Of a stretch of 64,000 bases of DNA, positions 52,830 through 63,555 are shown piece by piece (the first letter of the stretch is position 1; every line of letters starts with the position of its first letter). The position numbers were made by a program, and so were the translations under genes. Source of the stretch: Carposina sasakii (Eukaryota > Arthropoda > Insecta > Lepidoptera > Carposinidae). A model generated the notes under the pieces. It did not search any database. It was not told the DNA's origin and saw only the letters and a list, made by a program, of their open reading frames with translations. The stretch covers positions 7,378,001-7,442,000 of the forward strand of contig CP053167.1 in the NCBI GenBank assembly GCA_014607495.2, read 5' to 3'.

Positions 52830-52975
52830 TTCTTAGCATAACCCGGATAGATGATCAGTGATAAGGTACTAGCTTTGCGTCTGAGTTACTTAGTCGAACA
52901 CTCGTTATGACATGCACGGAAGAAGATGCAGCTGATGTATTCTAGCGATGCTCCCGCATCAGCACAGGCTGTCTA
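52830..52975 (-). repeat. Repeat E copy 16b, inverted relative to 16a
   Basis: TAGCATAACCCGGATAGATG, GAGTTACTTAGTCGAACACT, ACATGCACGGAAGAAGATGC, AGCTGATGTATTCTAGCGAT and CCCGCATCAGCACAGG. Together with 16a it forms a head-out inverted pair. Confidence 0.65.
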
Positions 52976-53131
52976 GATCTTATGTAACCGAATAAAAATG
53001 TTTCAATAGCACCCTTTTGCTGCGTAAATCATTTTCCATTGCCCCAGTCACAGTAGTAAAAATATCAAATTGTTTTAGGGGAACTCATGTTTGCGTTTGA
53101 AATGCCAAATGAAAAAGCGCCGAATTACTAT

Positions 53132-53708
53132 AAAAAAAGCCGACAAGTGCGAGTTGAACTCGCGTGAAGAGGGTTCCGTACGATGTTACCTATCATGTTT
53201 GTTGGTACGCACAATATTGAGTGATTTACCATGTTATTTTAATATCATGGACTTCTTATAGGTTTTCCTATAATCTATAAGGAGAAAACTAATTTCTGTA
53301 TTTTTTTCAAAATTTTAGGTTCAGTAGTTTCGGAGATAAGGGGGGGGAATGGTCAATTTTCGTCTATTTTCTTGAATAACTTGGAAACTATTTATTTTAA
53401 AATTACAAAAAAATACATTTAAGATCTTCTCAACAAGACCTTTCATTTGATATGCCACACGATGCAGTTTTCAGATTTTTTTTTTTAATTTTACCCTTCC
53501 CCCCCAAAAATGACCCCCCATATACAGATTTCATCTGCTCACCTCACACCTCTGTGTTTGGGTCACAGGAATTGATATGTGTACCAAATTTCAACTTAAT
53601 CGGTCTAATAGATTCGGAGATAATTGACTGTAAGCGACGGACGGACAGACACACGAGTGATCCTATAAGGGTTCCGTTTTTGTATTCAGACGTACGGAAC
53701 CCTAAAAA
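53132..53708 (+). mobile_element. Family J element, copy 2
   Basis: AAAAAAAGCCGACAAGTGCG to GACGTACGGAACCCTAAAAA with the same terminal hairpin as copy 1 (AGGGTTCCGT/ACGGAACCCT). It contains TGTACCAAATTTCAACTTAA, TCGGTCTAATAGATTCGGAG and GACGGACGGACAGACA. A 147-codon frame starts inside and runs past the end; it is a by-product, with runs of F and P from homopolymers. Confidence 0.6.
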
Positions 53709-54024
53709 GTTATTTATAAAGAGTGGTGTTCGAATTCATTTTGTTTTCACGTTCTTGTTTGTAACACAAAAGAGTGATTTGGTTGCTGAATACGGACAGT
53801 TTTTCAGGCGATTTGGAAACATTTTTGAAAGCTATTTACATGAAAACAACAGTTGTGTACTTATGACAACTCATTTGAACGCAATAACACTATAAATTAA
53901 AATGGATCTCACTATACACATTTAGTTTTTATGTTGTATATTTTATGTCAAATTTCGGGAATAATAATAAGTTACACCTATCTACCATTACTCTGTTCTG
54001 GGAGTGAAAAAAAACTTATAATTC
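53709..54024. other. No gene recognised
   Basis: AT-rich spacer. Confidence 0.35.
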
Positions 54025-54170
54025 TACAGCTGCTTCTCTTCCCGGGCACACTATACAAATCAGTAGAGGGACAAGAGGGTCTTGGTGTTTTGTAGGCGAT
54101 GGGCTGACCACCTGTCACTACTAACCGAACTTGTACATCTCAACTATACCCTCAAAAATTGGTCACAAGT
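54025..54170 (+). repeat. Family H copy 3, 3' end missing
   Basis: GCTGCTTCTCTTCCCGGGCA, CAGTAGAGGGACAAGAGGGT, CTTGGTGTTTTGTAGGCGAT and CATCTCAACTATACCCTC, ending GGTCACAAG before a T run. Confidence 0.65.
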
Positions 54171-54183
54171 TTTTTTTTTTTTT

Positions 54184-54386
54184 AATACACACTACACAAC
54201 ACATTAACCTAGTCCCACACTAAGATCCCTAAGGTATATAAATACATAGATAAGTATAGAAACATCCAATGACTCGGAAACAAACATCGATATTCATCAT
54301 ATCAATGTTTGCACCTATCGGGATTCGAACCCAGGACCTATGGCGTCGCAGGCAGGGTCACTACCTACTAGACCAATCGGCCGTAT
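54184..54386 (-). mobile_element. SINE family M copy 3
   Basis: Minus strand: head (plus-strand view ACCAATCGGCCG, CTACCTACTAG), B box GGGATTCGAACCC (plus view), body ATATCAATGTTTGCACC, ACATCGATATTCATC, CATCCAATGACTCGG, CTAGTCCCACACTAAGATCC. The B box is close to consensus. Confidence 0.75.
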
Positions 54387-54898
54387 ATCACATTTTTAGC
54401 TTAGACCCTTCATATATTTATATTGCCAACGATATAAGCCATCTTCATTCCATGTAATACGTCGATCCTATCCTAAACCAATATCTAAGAGAAGTTTTTC
54501 TGTTTTTTCCTCAAGAAAAATACCAAATAACTACCTATAGAGACGGCGATGCAATTTACCGTTAAGACCGTGCAGACATTAACCTTTCTTCTAGAAAATA
54601 GGTGCCTGACGTATCTTCATCTACCTACTCCTAAATTATAGGTAATATTAGGTCGTTTGGAAAAAGAGTTTGTATCTTTTTTTCTTTTGTGCTTTCAATT
54701 TTACTTAATGATAATAAGTATATGCTGGTGAAATGAGATGGCCTCGCGCATGTAGGATTCTGTATAATGATACTGATACAGCTCAGTGACAGACAGACAG
54801 ATAGCGAAGTTATAGTAATAAAGCACCTGCCCGAGTAATATGATGTAAATACACTGTTGAAGGAACCTGTGTAACCGTAATATAGACCATTGCGGTTA
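54387..54898. other. No gene recognised
   Basis: AT-rich and unique. Confidence 0.35.
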
Positions 54899-55072
54899 CA
54901 CAGGATGTAATAAAAGGGGTAAGTATGTTAAGCGAAAAGCTGTTAATAATACCTAAAATTAGTCTCAAATTATGTAATTAGATAGGTCCTTTCTAGAAAG
55001 GTCCTTTATAGTGGGATATATTCACAGATTTTCGCTTAATATAGGTACCTAGCACTTTTGTTACTCCCTAAT
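54899..55072. mobile_element. Shortened relative of the 44499-44762 foldback
   Basis: CACAGGATGTAATAAAAGGG, GTTAAGCGAAAAGCTGTT and, at the right, GGTCCTTTATAGTGGGATAT, TTCGCTTAATATAGG, CACTTTTGTTACTCCC. Ends are more decayed than in the longer copy. Confidence 0.6.
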
Positions 55073-55081
55073 ATACATTAG

Positions 55082-55316
55082 CCGCGTGGTGCCAGCAGAG
55101 TAGAGTTTGTACCACCCCTGCCTACCCGTGACTATCGTACGAGGCGATTAAGGGTTTCTGGGAAGTGCGCAGTAGCGCTTTCCGTGCTGACAACATAGTC
55201 CGAAAATCACACTGCGGTCAACAACCCGCCTGCCCAGAGTGGTGACTATGGGCAAAACCCTCCTGTGGCAAAATCCTTGTGGCGTGCCCTGGGGGCGGCC
55301 TACGTCCAGCAGTGGA
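55082..55316 (-). repeat. Family I copy 6, almost full length
   Basis: GCGTGGTGCCAGCAGAGTAG, CCTACCCGTGACTATCGTAC, GAGGCGATTAAGGGTTTCTG, TCCGAAAATCACACTGCGG, GTGGTGACTATGGGCAAAAC, then GGCCTACGTCCAGCAGTGGA. The final (TGATGA)n is lost. Confidence 0.7.
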
Positions 55317-55518
55317 TACACACACTAAAATTCGACACGTTTAATTTTAACTACCGCGAAGTTCCTGGTTCATCCAACTTTGATTGAGTTTTTTGTTAAA
55401 ATTAGTTAATGTTTAAGTTATTATCGCTGAGATAATTAAAACCAAGTCAAATAATAGTCCAATTAGTTTGAAATTGTCTATTAAGATGTACTCAACTGGC
55501 TTAGTTATACAACTCGTT
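55317..55518. other. No feature recognised
   Basis: AT-rich spacer. Confidence 0.3.
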
Positions 55519-55734
55519 TAGCTTCTCTTCCCGGGCATACTGTACAAGTCAGTAGAGGGACAAGAGGGTCTTGGTGTTTTGTAGGGCTGACCACCTGTCA
55601 CTACTAACCGAACTTGTACATCTCAACTATACCCTCAAAATTGGTCAGAAGTGGCACCATGTGGTTCTATCGGCCAACGGTGCTCTGCCTACCCCGTAAG
55701 GGATAAAAGCGTGATTATATGTATGTATGTATGT
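55519..55734 (+). repeat. Family H copy 4, complete
   Basis: GCTTCTCTTCCCGGGCATAC through CATCTCAACTATACCCTCAA, GCACCATGTGGTTCTATCGG and CTCTGCCTACCCCGTAAGGG, ending GCGTGATTATATGTATGTAT. It is the reference for the family. A 78-codon frame starting at 55651 is repeat-derived. Confidence 0.75.
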
Positions 55735-56163
55735 TTAGCTTCGAAAGCATGTCAAAGAAATATATGTAGTACATACAAACTTACGATACACTCGGAAAAC
55801 CTAACCCTCCTTCTAGGACAGTCGGGTATAAAGGTAAGGTTCCTCATCATTCATCCAGAGTTCAGAAGCAACGTAAGCGCTTTGTAGGCGCCATTAAAAG
55901 GGTTAGTTACCGTGACCAAATGCTACGGCGCCGTAGTAGGTACGTAACCTAAAATGCCGGACTTTATAGTTCAACTGCAACATCATAAAACTCTCCAAAA
56001 GTAGTTTGCCGAGTTATTAGCGGATTGTTAAAATGCCGCCAAGTCGCTTTAGCACAGTTTTATTGCAGTTTACAGGTTTATATTTAAATATTCAATTTAT
56101 TTTTGGCTACTATACCTGCAATGGGATATTAATTTTGTAAAGGTACGTATGGCATGATGAATT
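55735..56163. other. No gene recognised
   Basis: Unique sequence without supported frames. Confidence 0.35.
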
Positions 56164-56292
56164 AACTTCTTCTTCTTCTGCAGCCTATTGCAGTCCACTG
56201 CTGGACGTAGGCCTCCCCCAGGGCACACCACAAGGCTACTCTCACAGGGGGATTTTGCCCATAGTCACCACGCTGGGCAGACGGGTTGGTGA
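56164..56292 (+). repeat. Family I copy 7, truncated
   Basis: (TTC)n, GCAGCCTATTGCAGTCCACT, CAGGGCACACCACAAGGCTA and CACGCTGGGCAGACGGGTTG. The tail tract is TTC, not ATC. Confidence 0.65.
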
Positions 56293-56725
56293 ATTATAAC
56301 ATCTTCACAAATTTTCACGTTTATAATATTAGTAGGATGTATCTTAATATATTATTCGTCACTGAACCCTATGGACATTAGTTATAAAAAAATTAAGCGT
56401 TTCAAGCTAATCAATGCGTAATTTTCGAAATTTTACAGATATTCATTTTCCTGTCAGTATTTCTGATCATATAATTTATATGTTTTAGGATCCAATAGAT
56501 GGCGTTGCGATATACCACCACTTCGCATTCGATACATAATGAAACAAACCGCTCACACTCATGCGCCTGTCGGACAGAATTACACGGTAAATATTTCAAA
56601 CAAACGTACCTTCGAGCGTGAGCAAAATAAATAAACGCGGAAACCAAGGTTTTACATCGACGTAGAAATACTTGATGTGATAGTTTATATTAAGAAATAT
56701 TAGTGACTTTTCTAACATACATAGA
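56293..56725. other. No gene recognised
   Basis: A 78-codon minus frame (56411-56647) has no recognisable features. Confidence 0.35.
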
Positions 56726-56958
56726 TGGCTGTGTTCCCAAAATGTGCTAGCCAGATCTGCAAAATGTGCTAGCCAGATCAGCAAAATGTGCTAGCCAGAT
56801 CTGCAAAATGTGCTAGCCAGATCTGCAAAATCATTAGGAAGTTTCTACAGCCACGTTAACCAAAGCGATTCCAGATGACTGACGGTCACTGACAAGTTGC
56901 GAGTTCCTTAGTCGGTTCTTACAAGAAGATGCAGTTGATGTATTCTAGTGAAGCACAG
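56726..56958 (-). repeat. Repeat E copy 17 with an internal tandem repeat
   Basis: GGCTGTGTTCCCAAAATG, the tandem array, AAATCATTAGGAAGTTTCTA, CAGCCACGTTAACC, GAGTTCCTTAGTCGG and GATGTATTCTAGTGAAGCAC. Confidence 0.7.
56738..56825. repeat. 22-bp tandem repeat, four units
   Basis: Units at 56738, 56760, 56782 and 56804 of CAAAATGTGCTAGCCAGATC plus TG. The second unit has AG in place of TG. The unit covers the spot where other E copies read CCAAAATGGGGTAGCCAG once. Confidence 0.9.
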
Positions 56959-56988
56959 AGCTTTTCTAAGCAATAAACAATACATATC

Positions 56989-57105
56989 GGCCGTAGTCGT
57001 GTCGGATTTCCATTCCATCGGACTATAAAATTGAGGGAATAGAGAGTGTACTTGCGCATTATAATATCTCTTGCGTAGCCTGCTATAGAAATTGGTCTCC
57101 GTGAC
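56989..57105 (+). repeat. SINE family G fragment (copy 4)
   Basis: GGCCGTAGTCGTGTCGGATT, CCATCGGACTATAAAATTGA, GGGAATAGAGAGTGTAC, CATTATAATATCTC, AATTGGTCTCCGTGA. Head and tail are missing. Confidence 0.6.
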
Positions 57106-58187
57106 TAATTTATAAGTAAATATCATTAGTATGATGCTTCTTTATTCTTAATATGGTAACTACTGTTGCGGGTTCTATTTATTTTCCCTCACTTACCACA
57201 TCCAGTTTACCTACAAACTTAGATCCATGTAAAAGCCACGGATCGTAAAATTTTGAGCGGTAAAGCCTACCAACGTTGTAAATAAGACTTTACAACTCCG
57301 CCACCCCTACCCTAGGGGTGTTCTTGAACTTCCAACTTATACGGATGACGTAGTAGATAAATTAATAATACGCCCTTACTACAAGCTTTTAGCAAAGAAT
57401 CATGTTCCTGGTATATTTTTTTGTTATAAAGTTATAGTTATGTCCATAGGGGTAGACAGAGACTACAGACCTCCATTTAGTACGTTCTAAACATAGTTCA
57501 TTAGGAAAAATGTAGGATTGCAATTGGTTAAAGAATTACTTAAATTGGTTTAGTAGTTTCGGAGCCTTATTATTGCAGGCAAATAAACGAATCTTTCCTC
57601 TTTATAACCTCGATGTAGATGACTTTGTTCGTCTTAACTTTCTTATAATAGAACACGTATTCATACAAAGAACACTCTATCTTAGTTTCAGGTTTCTAGA
57701 TCAGAGATTTATACTGTGCGTTGCTCCGTCAGACAGTCAGTCAAATCCATCCCAAAGGGAATAAAAAGGGGTGCAAAGTTTGTATGGGACAATACAATTC
57801 TTTGGTTCAATCTACTTCAAATTTTGCATACATACATTGAGAGTAAATCTAACTAAGCATTTCCCAAAAATTCCCACAGGGACCGGGAAGAAAATCTAAC
57901 ATTATACGCGTGGGCGAAGACAGGCCCACCACGTGTACCAAGCGATCGTCAAAATCAAATTATGTATACAGACATAGATATAGATAGATAGCGTAGATTT
58001 CCAATAATGAAAGCCGTATAATTAGAGTCAGCAATTTAATTGCTGTTTTGGCTATCTATACCATAAATTGAGTCGAACAATATAATCACGATCTAGTCAA
58101 TAGCATAAATTAGGCTGGGCTATTTGCCCAAGTTTGTATAGATTAGGCCGTGTGCAGAACATACGCTTGACGCAATAATATTTCGTA
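57106..58187. other. No gene recognised; L-like 3' scrap at about 57515-57605
   Basis: AAATTGGTTTAGTAGTTTCG (57544) and CTTTCCTCTTTATAA (57593) resemble an L terminus. AATTCCCACAGGG at 57870 resembles its inner unit. Otherwise unmatched. Confidence 0.4.
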
Positions 58188-58322
58188 CTAGTAGACGCCC
58201 GCGACTCTGTTCGCGTGGACTGCAGAAAAAACAATATAATAAAAAGTATGTAATCTTATGTCTGTCTCCTGGTTCTAAGTTACCTCCCCACCAATTTTAA
58301 GCCAAATTGGTATAGCCTTTCT
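58188..58322 (+). repeat. Family L copy 10, middle deleted
   Basis: ACTAGTAGACGCCCGCGACT, CTGTTCGCGTGGACTGCAG, then CCAATTTTAAGCCAAATTGG. Confidence 0.6.
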
Positions 58323-58362
58323 TGAGCTATAAATAGTGTTAATGACACGACTTTCTTTTATA

Positions 58363-58736
58363 TACAGGTTGATTTTTGGTCGTCAACGTTTCCGAAAACT
58401 ACGGAATCTCCTTATCATCACGATCATTTTCCTCCATAGAAGCATACCTGGGAAGTGTCTGGTTCCTGAGATATTAGGGTCCAAAGTTAAGTAAATAGAC
58501 TGCGTTTTTCTGCATAAATGCACATACATGCGCGTAGCAAGATTTTTTCACAAGAAATAATATCTGTCTATGAAAAAACTAGCATAAACACTGGACACAA
58601 TAAATTTCGCTCGATCAGCTAATAAAAAAATAAAAAATTACATTGTTTCCCAGGATTTTTTTGGCTTAAACTTATTTTATTTGATGTATAGAGTATGTAC
58701 CCTTCGTTAAGGGTGGCAATAAAAAAACACCCTGTA
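58363..58736 (-). mobile_element. Family A element (A9)
   Basis: TA-CAGGTTGATTTTTGGTC to AAAAACACCCTG-TA. The hairpin ACCCTTCGTTAAGGGT is intact. Confidence 0.85.
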
Positions 58737-59172
58737 TAAGTGGCTTGGAATCTAGAAAGTATCGCAGCGCCATCTATTGGTCCAATTTATAAGTTTAAAG
58801 TATTCTTGGATCCTAAAAAGTTGATAAAACTTATATGAAAATGATTTACATGAAAAAATCGTTAAGTTATGAACTTGTCTGTTATCGGTGCAAAATTGGT
58901 AAACTTTTATTTTTTACTCCACTCGGATTCAAAATATAGATACTTAGAATGACATAAAATTCAACATAGTCGTCTTAAATTCGCTCGGTCTGCAAATTCC
59001 TTAATCTTCGCTCTGTGGTTGACTGCGCAAAGGAGATTAATCGTATTGACACTAATCATGTAATTGTTACTGTCTGGGTTCGATGCCTTCATTATTAACA
59101 CCTTATCTATGTATAGATATTATGGATATCTAAGATATTATTTTATTATGTACTTATAGATAGGCTTATTAT
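58737..59172. other. No gene recognised
   Basis: Unique AT-rich sequence. Confidence 0.35.
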
Positions 59173-59497
59173 GTACTAGTGGCCCGCCCTCGCTTCGCTT
59201 CGGTACATATCAGTACATAGCTACGACTTCATATGTAGGTACAGCGGTTTTCGTAAAAATTTGAAACTCCCGTTAGTTGCCTTCCCGTGGGAATATCGGG
59301 AAATTCTTATAGCCTATGTTCATCCAAGTCCAATAAGGATTCTAATGGTGAAATATTTTTTTAAACGCTTTCGGTCAGACAGACCCTAGTTACTCGGGGA
59401 GCTTAATTTTAAAGATAAAACTATTCGCTGCAAATTTCGACCAACAAACAAACGTACAAACAATCAAATTATACCTCTTTATAATATTAAATAGACA
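59173..59497 (+). repeat. Family L copy 11, single-unit form
   Basis: ACTAGTGGCCCGCCCTCGCT, TATGTAGGTACAGCGGTTTT, CCCGTTAGTTGCCTTCCCGT, GGGAATATCGGGAAATTCTT, ATAGCCTATGTTCATCCAAG, end CTCTTTATAATATTAAATAG. Contains one copy of the unit that is tandemly repeated in L5. Confidence 0.65.
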
Positions 59498-59850
59498 TAG
59501 ATAGATGTATTTCCTACTTGGATTCATTACCGGTAGCTAGTTTTTTTTGTACTTGTTCCCGAAAAGAGGCGATAGCGCGTAGGACGTAATAGCCTAACTG
59601 CTGAAAGGTGGGTGTGTAATTTGCACACTTCTGCATCTCTTTGGAGATTAATAGGCTTGACAATATGTATGTATAGATAAGCTGGTGCCATCTAGATATC
59701 TAGTTCTAACCGCTTCTGATAGGCTTTACCTAGCTCTAGCCGGATAGTTGTGTAACATAGTGTTGTGTCTATACACAACATTTTATAATCTTTCTACCTT
59801 ACACTAGCGATAATAAACAGCGTGTAAAGTTACACTCCTGTTATATATAA
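59498..59850. other. No gene recognised
   Basis: GCGTGTAAAGTTACACTCCT at 59820 matches 2847 and may be a small shared repeat. TATGTATGTATAGAT at 59665 follows a retro-like end. Confidence 0.4.
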
Positions 59851-60030
59851 GACCTGAACTGCAGGATCATCAAGGAGATGCAATAATCTAGTTTCATAGT
59901 GGGACCAGATATCAACGACCAGACATGTTACTAGCTCATCGCTCAAGTGAATGTCCTTAGTTGGCTCTTACGACATGCACGGAAGGAGATGCAGCTGATG
60001 TATTCTAGTAAAACCCCGCATCGGCACAAG
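59851..60030 (-). repeat. Repeat E copy 18
   Basis: CTGAACTGCAGGATCATCAA, GGAGATGCAATAATCTAG, CTTAGTTGGCTCTTACGACA, TGCACGGAAGGAGATGCAGC, TGATGTATTCTAGTAAAACC, CCGCATCGGCACAAG. Confidence 0.65.
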
Positions 60031-60238
60031 ATATTATTTTTAATATACGTAAAAATACTATATTCCTTTACAAGACGATAACCTCGGTAACTTCCTGTAT
60101 TTCATTACGTACCGTTAAAAATGACGGCGTAAAGCGGTGACATACGGACGGACGGATGTGGCGAAATTATCCAACGTAAGGACAGCGAAACAAGAAGACT
60201 TGTACATTATTGCAAATGTTGATATAATATGTAGTATA

Positions 60239-60623
60239 TACAGGATGTTTTTTCATTGCCACCCTTAGCGAAGGGTACTACTCTATACATCAAATAAAGT
60301 AAGTTTATGCCAAAAAAATGCTAGGAAACGATGTAAATTTTTTTTATTTATTTTTTTTATTTCTTGATCGGGCGAAATTTATAGTGTCCAGTGTTTATGC
60401 TAGTTTTACCATAGACAGATATTAATTATTTCTCGTGAAAAAATCTTGCTACACGCGTCAATGTGCATTTATGCAGAAAAACGCAGTATATTTACTCAAC
60501 TTTGGACCCTAATATTTTGGAAACCAGACACTTCCCAGGTATGCTGCCAAGGAGAAAAATGATCGTGATGATGAGGAGATTCCGTAGTTTTCGGGAACGT
60601 TGACGACCAAAAATCATTCTGTA
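60239..60623 (+). mobile_element. Family A element (A10)
   Basis: TA-CAGGATGTTTTTTCATTG to ATCATTCTG-TA. Substitutions in the hairpin (CCCTTAGCGAAGGG). Confidence 0.85.
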
Positions 60624-60787
60624 TAATGGGATATCAGAGGAAATTATGATAGTAACCTGATTTATTCATAGAAAAAAAAAACGCGTCCGCGTAAAAATTT
60701 TCACCAAGTCACACTCTTACGTTACGACTAAAACGAATCTAATTAATAGGTACATCTCAAGCTCAAATACCAGCCTTTTAGGCTCCA

Positions 60788-61056
60788 GGGGATCAATTCT
60801 CGAAAAGTCTCGAGTTGGAACGAAGCCGAAACGGAACCGTTGTAGACGCTCAGAACAATAATTACTTTATGGTGACGTAATTAGACACATTTCAGCACGA
60901 GACAGATATTTGTTTTTATTCTGTCATACTCGCGGCCGATGCGAGCCATAATATACCTTATTACACAAGGGGTAAGTATATATTGGTTCGCACCGCGTTT
61001 CGGTAACGGTTCGTTAGTAGTTGCGTTTCGGCTCGAAAATTTTCAAGAATTGCCCC
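60788..61056 (-). mobile_element. Family N MITE copy 3, uninterrupted
   Basis: Minus-strand copy of 269 bp, GGGGATCAATTCTCGAAAAG to TTTCAAGAATTGCCCC. It confirms the sequence across the A6 insertion point (AATATATACTTACC on the minus strand). Confidence 0.8.
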
Positions 61057-63390
61057 TTGGATCGAGGCTAAGAAATATTTGCAAAAAAGTTGGTCCCACA
61101 AAGTGGCAATATATACGTACGAGTATGTATATGTATAACAACTTTGTGGGATTATGTTAGTGTTATTGAGTCGTGTGATATTGCATATTACAAAGAAGCC
61201 ATGTTTTTTGGTAAATAACACCAAAAGGATCCCAAAGGTTCACTTGAACTAAAAATGTCAATGGCCGACAATATTGGAAGGACGAGTCAATCTGTCTCGC
61301 AACTAGGGCGGGAAGGTTCATAAAATTTTTATGTATCGATAAAATTTCTCTGAACGAAAACCAGCTTTGGAGCAAAAGCTTAGCGTTTATATTTGCACGC
61401 GTGTGAATTATTAATAATTATTATGGTGTTAGTATTTATACTCTATGGTGTCAGACGTTACTTTTAATAGTTTAGCGCCATTTTGCTTTGCAGATTTATG
61501 TTGTATTTTTCAAAGCACGGCAAATATCAAATAAGGCATAAGTACTTTTACAATTATATTATATCAGGCACATACAATCATAGTTTGGAGGCTAAGGGAG
61601 AAGATACCAACCCAGGAACTTCCAGTTCTCTTTTAAAATCGGGCAAAGGAAAACATTTAAAACTATTTTTACGAAGAAAAAATATCGTGAAATCGCTAAA
61701 AAATTAAAGATCACCTATTGAACAAAACCCTGGCTAAATAAATAAATACGTTGTAATTTAAATTCACATGGCAACCCGGCGTTCAGATTGTGTAAACATT
61801 ACGAATTCTCTAAACGATCTTCATTTAGTTAAGCGATTGAGTTAAAACACAGAGCACTTGCAAAGTGGAGGTAACTTACCCGACGCCAACCCTCCTCGGG
61901 TGACAATTATTTAAGAATATTAAAATAAATACGTAGATACATAAAATATATTCAGTGTAATGAAAAAATATGGTAACCCTAACCTAACTATCCTTACTAT
62001 TTCTATTTTGTTCTACTTTACATTTTCTTTCTACTACGAATTCTAGGAATATTTGTATATTATTTTTTAGGTGTGGTACAGACCCGCGACGGAATAGAAC
62101 CTATGACGGTATAGGTAGCTTACCAACGTTTGTTTGTAGAAATATAGCATATTACTAGTAATCTTTTATTTGCGTGATCATAAATTATAGCTTATATGTT
62201 ACTCTTATGTATAAGCTACACAACTACCAATTTACATCAAAATGATTGTTAGAGTTTAGTGAGTTTTGCGTGAAAAAGCAGCAAAGTTTCACGCAAAACT
62301 TTTCTGTGTAGTATTAGTGGCATAGGAACATTTGAAGGTGATGTGCGAAAAGTGTAATAATAATAAAATTATTAATTAAAAGGAGGCAAATATTAGCAAT
62401 TTCGTATCTAGTAAAAGTAATGCAGTACAATTATAGCTGAATTGCTTCACTAATTCTTGGTTCACGGATAATAAAGCCTTTATAATTTATATGTAGGTAT
62501 TTAAAAATAAATTATGATATTTTTTGCATAATCTTGTAATCGTTTTTCGGATTGCAACAATTTTACTGTTGATTTAACTATTGATTAATTTTCACAGCTC
62601 CTTATTATATTTGCTTCATGATGTAAAAAAAATTAGGTTAAGGACTGTATACAATAACACAAAATAATCGAAGGTTAGAAATAAAATAAATCGCATGTAC
62701 TAATTCTACTTTATAAACAGCCCAAGTACTCTATGATGGCTTGCGGAGTAATAATGAAATTATATGAAAAAGTTTATAAAATCCATAGAAGCTGGCGTCA
62801 AATACGATCACCATTAGGCACCACTTTGTAAGATAATAATAATAATATAATATAATAATTAAAAGGACCTCTACATCTTGGCCACGGCCCGATGCGCGCC
62901 TCTCAAAGGACCGGGACTCTGTAGTCCCGAGAATTTAAACAGAGATATAATAATAAATTTATTCTTATTTGACATGGTATGTACAGACAGACAGTAGTTA
63001 TACAAAAATATATAAAGTATAATGTGTAAGTTTTTTGTACGTTTGGCAGGATAAACCTTGTTTTAAATATGAGAGTTTTAGATTCTCCTAAAATTTGCTT
63101 TCGAGACTCTTCAATGTGAACCAGTAGAGTACAGTAATCTTACTGTAAACAAAGTACTGTAGTTAAAGTAAGTACCTACTTACTTTGTATAAAAATCTAA
63201 TAATCATTTCGAAGATTACTTTCATTAAACTTATATGGCATAAAATACCCTATACTACAATAAGTGCAAATTGTGCTTACTTAGGGTGTCAAACTGCTTT
63301 ATCTATTTTACTTTAACCCTTAAAGTTAAAACTGCATATAAAGCGTTATAAAAATATATATACCAATGTACCCTAAACCGACGAGCGTGC
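61057..63390. other. No gene recognised; SINE F scrap at 61868-61915 and hairpins
   Basis: CCGACGCCAACCCTCCTCGG at 61880 is a minus-strand F fragment. A hairpin with GGTCCCACAAAG and CTTTGTGGG arms lies at 61091-61151. CGGGACTCTGTAGTCCCG (62916-62933) is a GC-rich 6-bp hairpin within an otherwise AT-rich region. Open frames of 70-87 codons show no recognisable domain. Confidence 0.4.
62262..62300. repeat. Perfect 14-bp stem-loop
   Basis: AGTTTTGCGTGAAA (62262-62275) and TTTCACGCAAAACT (62287-62300) with an 11-nt loop (AAGCAGCAAAG). Confidence 0.8.
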
Positions 63391-63492
63391 ATGAAGAATA
63401 TCATGGAAGTAAATGAAGCGAAAGAGGTGTGTCAGGATCGTAGCAAATGGAGATCCGTGATCTCTGCCTACCCCTCCGGGAAAGAGGCGTGA
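63391..63492 (+). pseudogene. Non-LTR retrotransposon ORF, last 33 codons
   Basis: Frame MKNIMEVNEAKEVCQDRSKW then RSVISAYPSGKEA and TGA at 63490-63492. The pattern acidic-EA, CQDRSKWRS, SAYPSGKEA is a LINE polymerase C-terminus I recognise in general form. It is followed by TTATTATGTATGTATGTATA, the (TATG)n tail. A stop lies six codons upstream of the stated start. The same tail occurs on family H. Confidence 0.8.
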
Positions 63493-63555
63493 TTATTATG
63501 TATGTATGTATACCAATATTTCTATAACGAAAAACTCCGTAAGACCTATTTTATA

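Noticed and set aside
53452..53895. 147-codon open frame, the longest in the window
   Set aside because: It starts inside family J and runs through homopolymer-derived F and P stretches and past the element end. The codons do not resemble any protein family I know.
56738..56825. CRISPR-like array of 22-bp repeats
   Set aside because: Units are directly abutting without spacers; it is a minisatellite.
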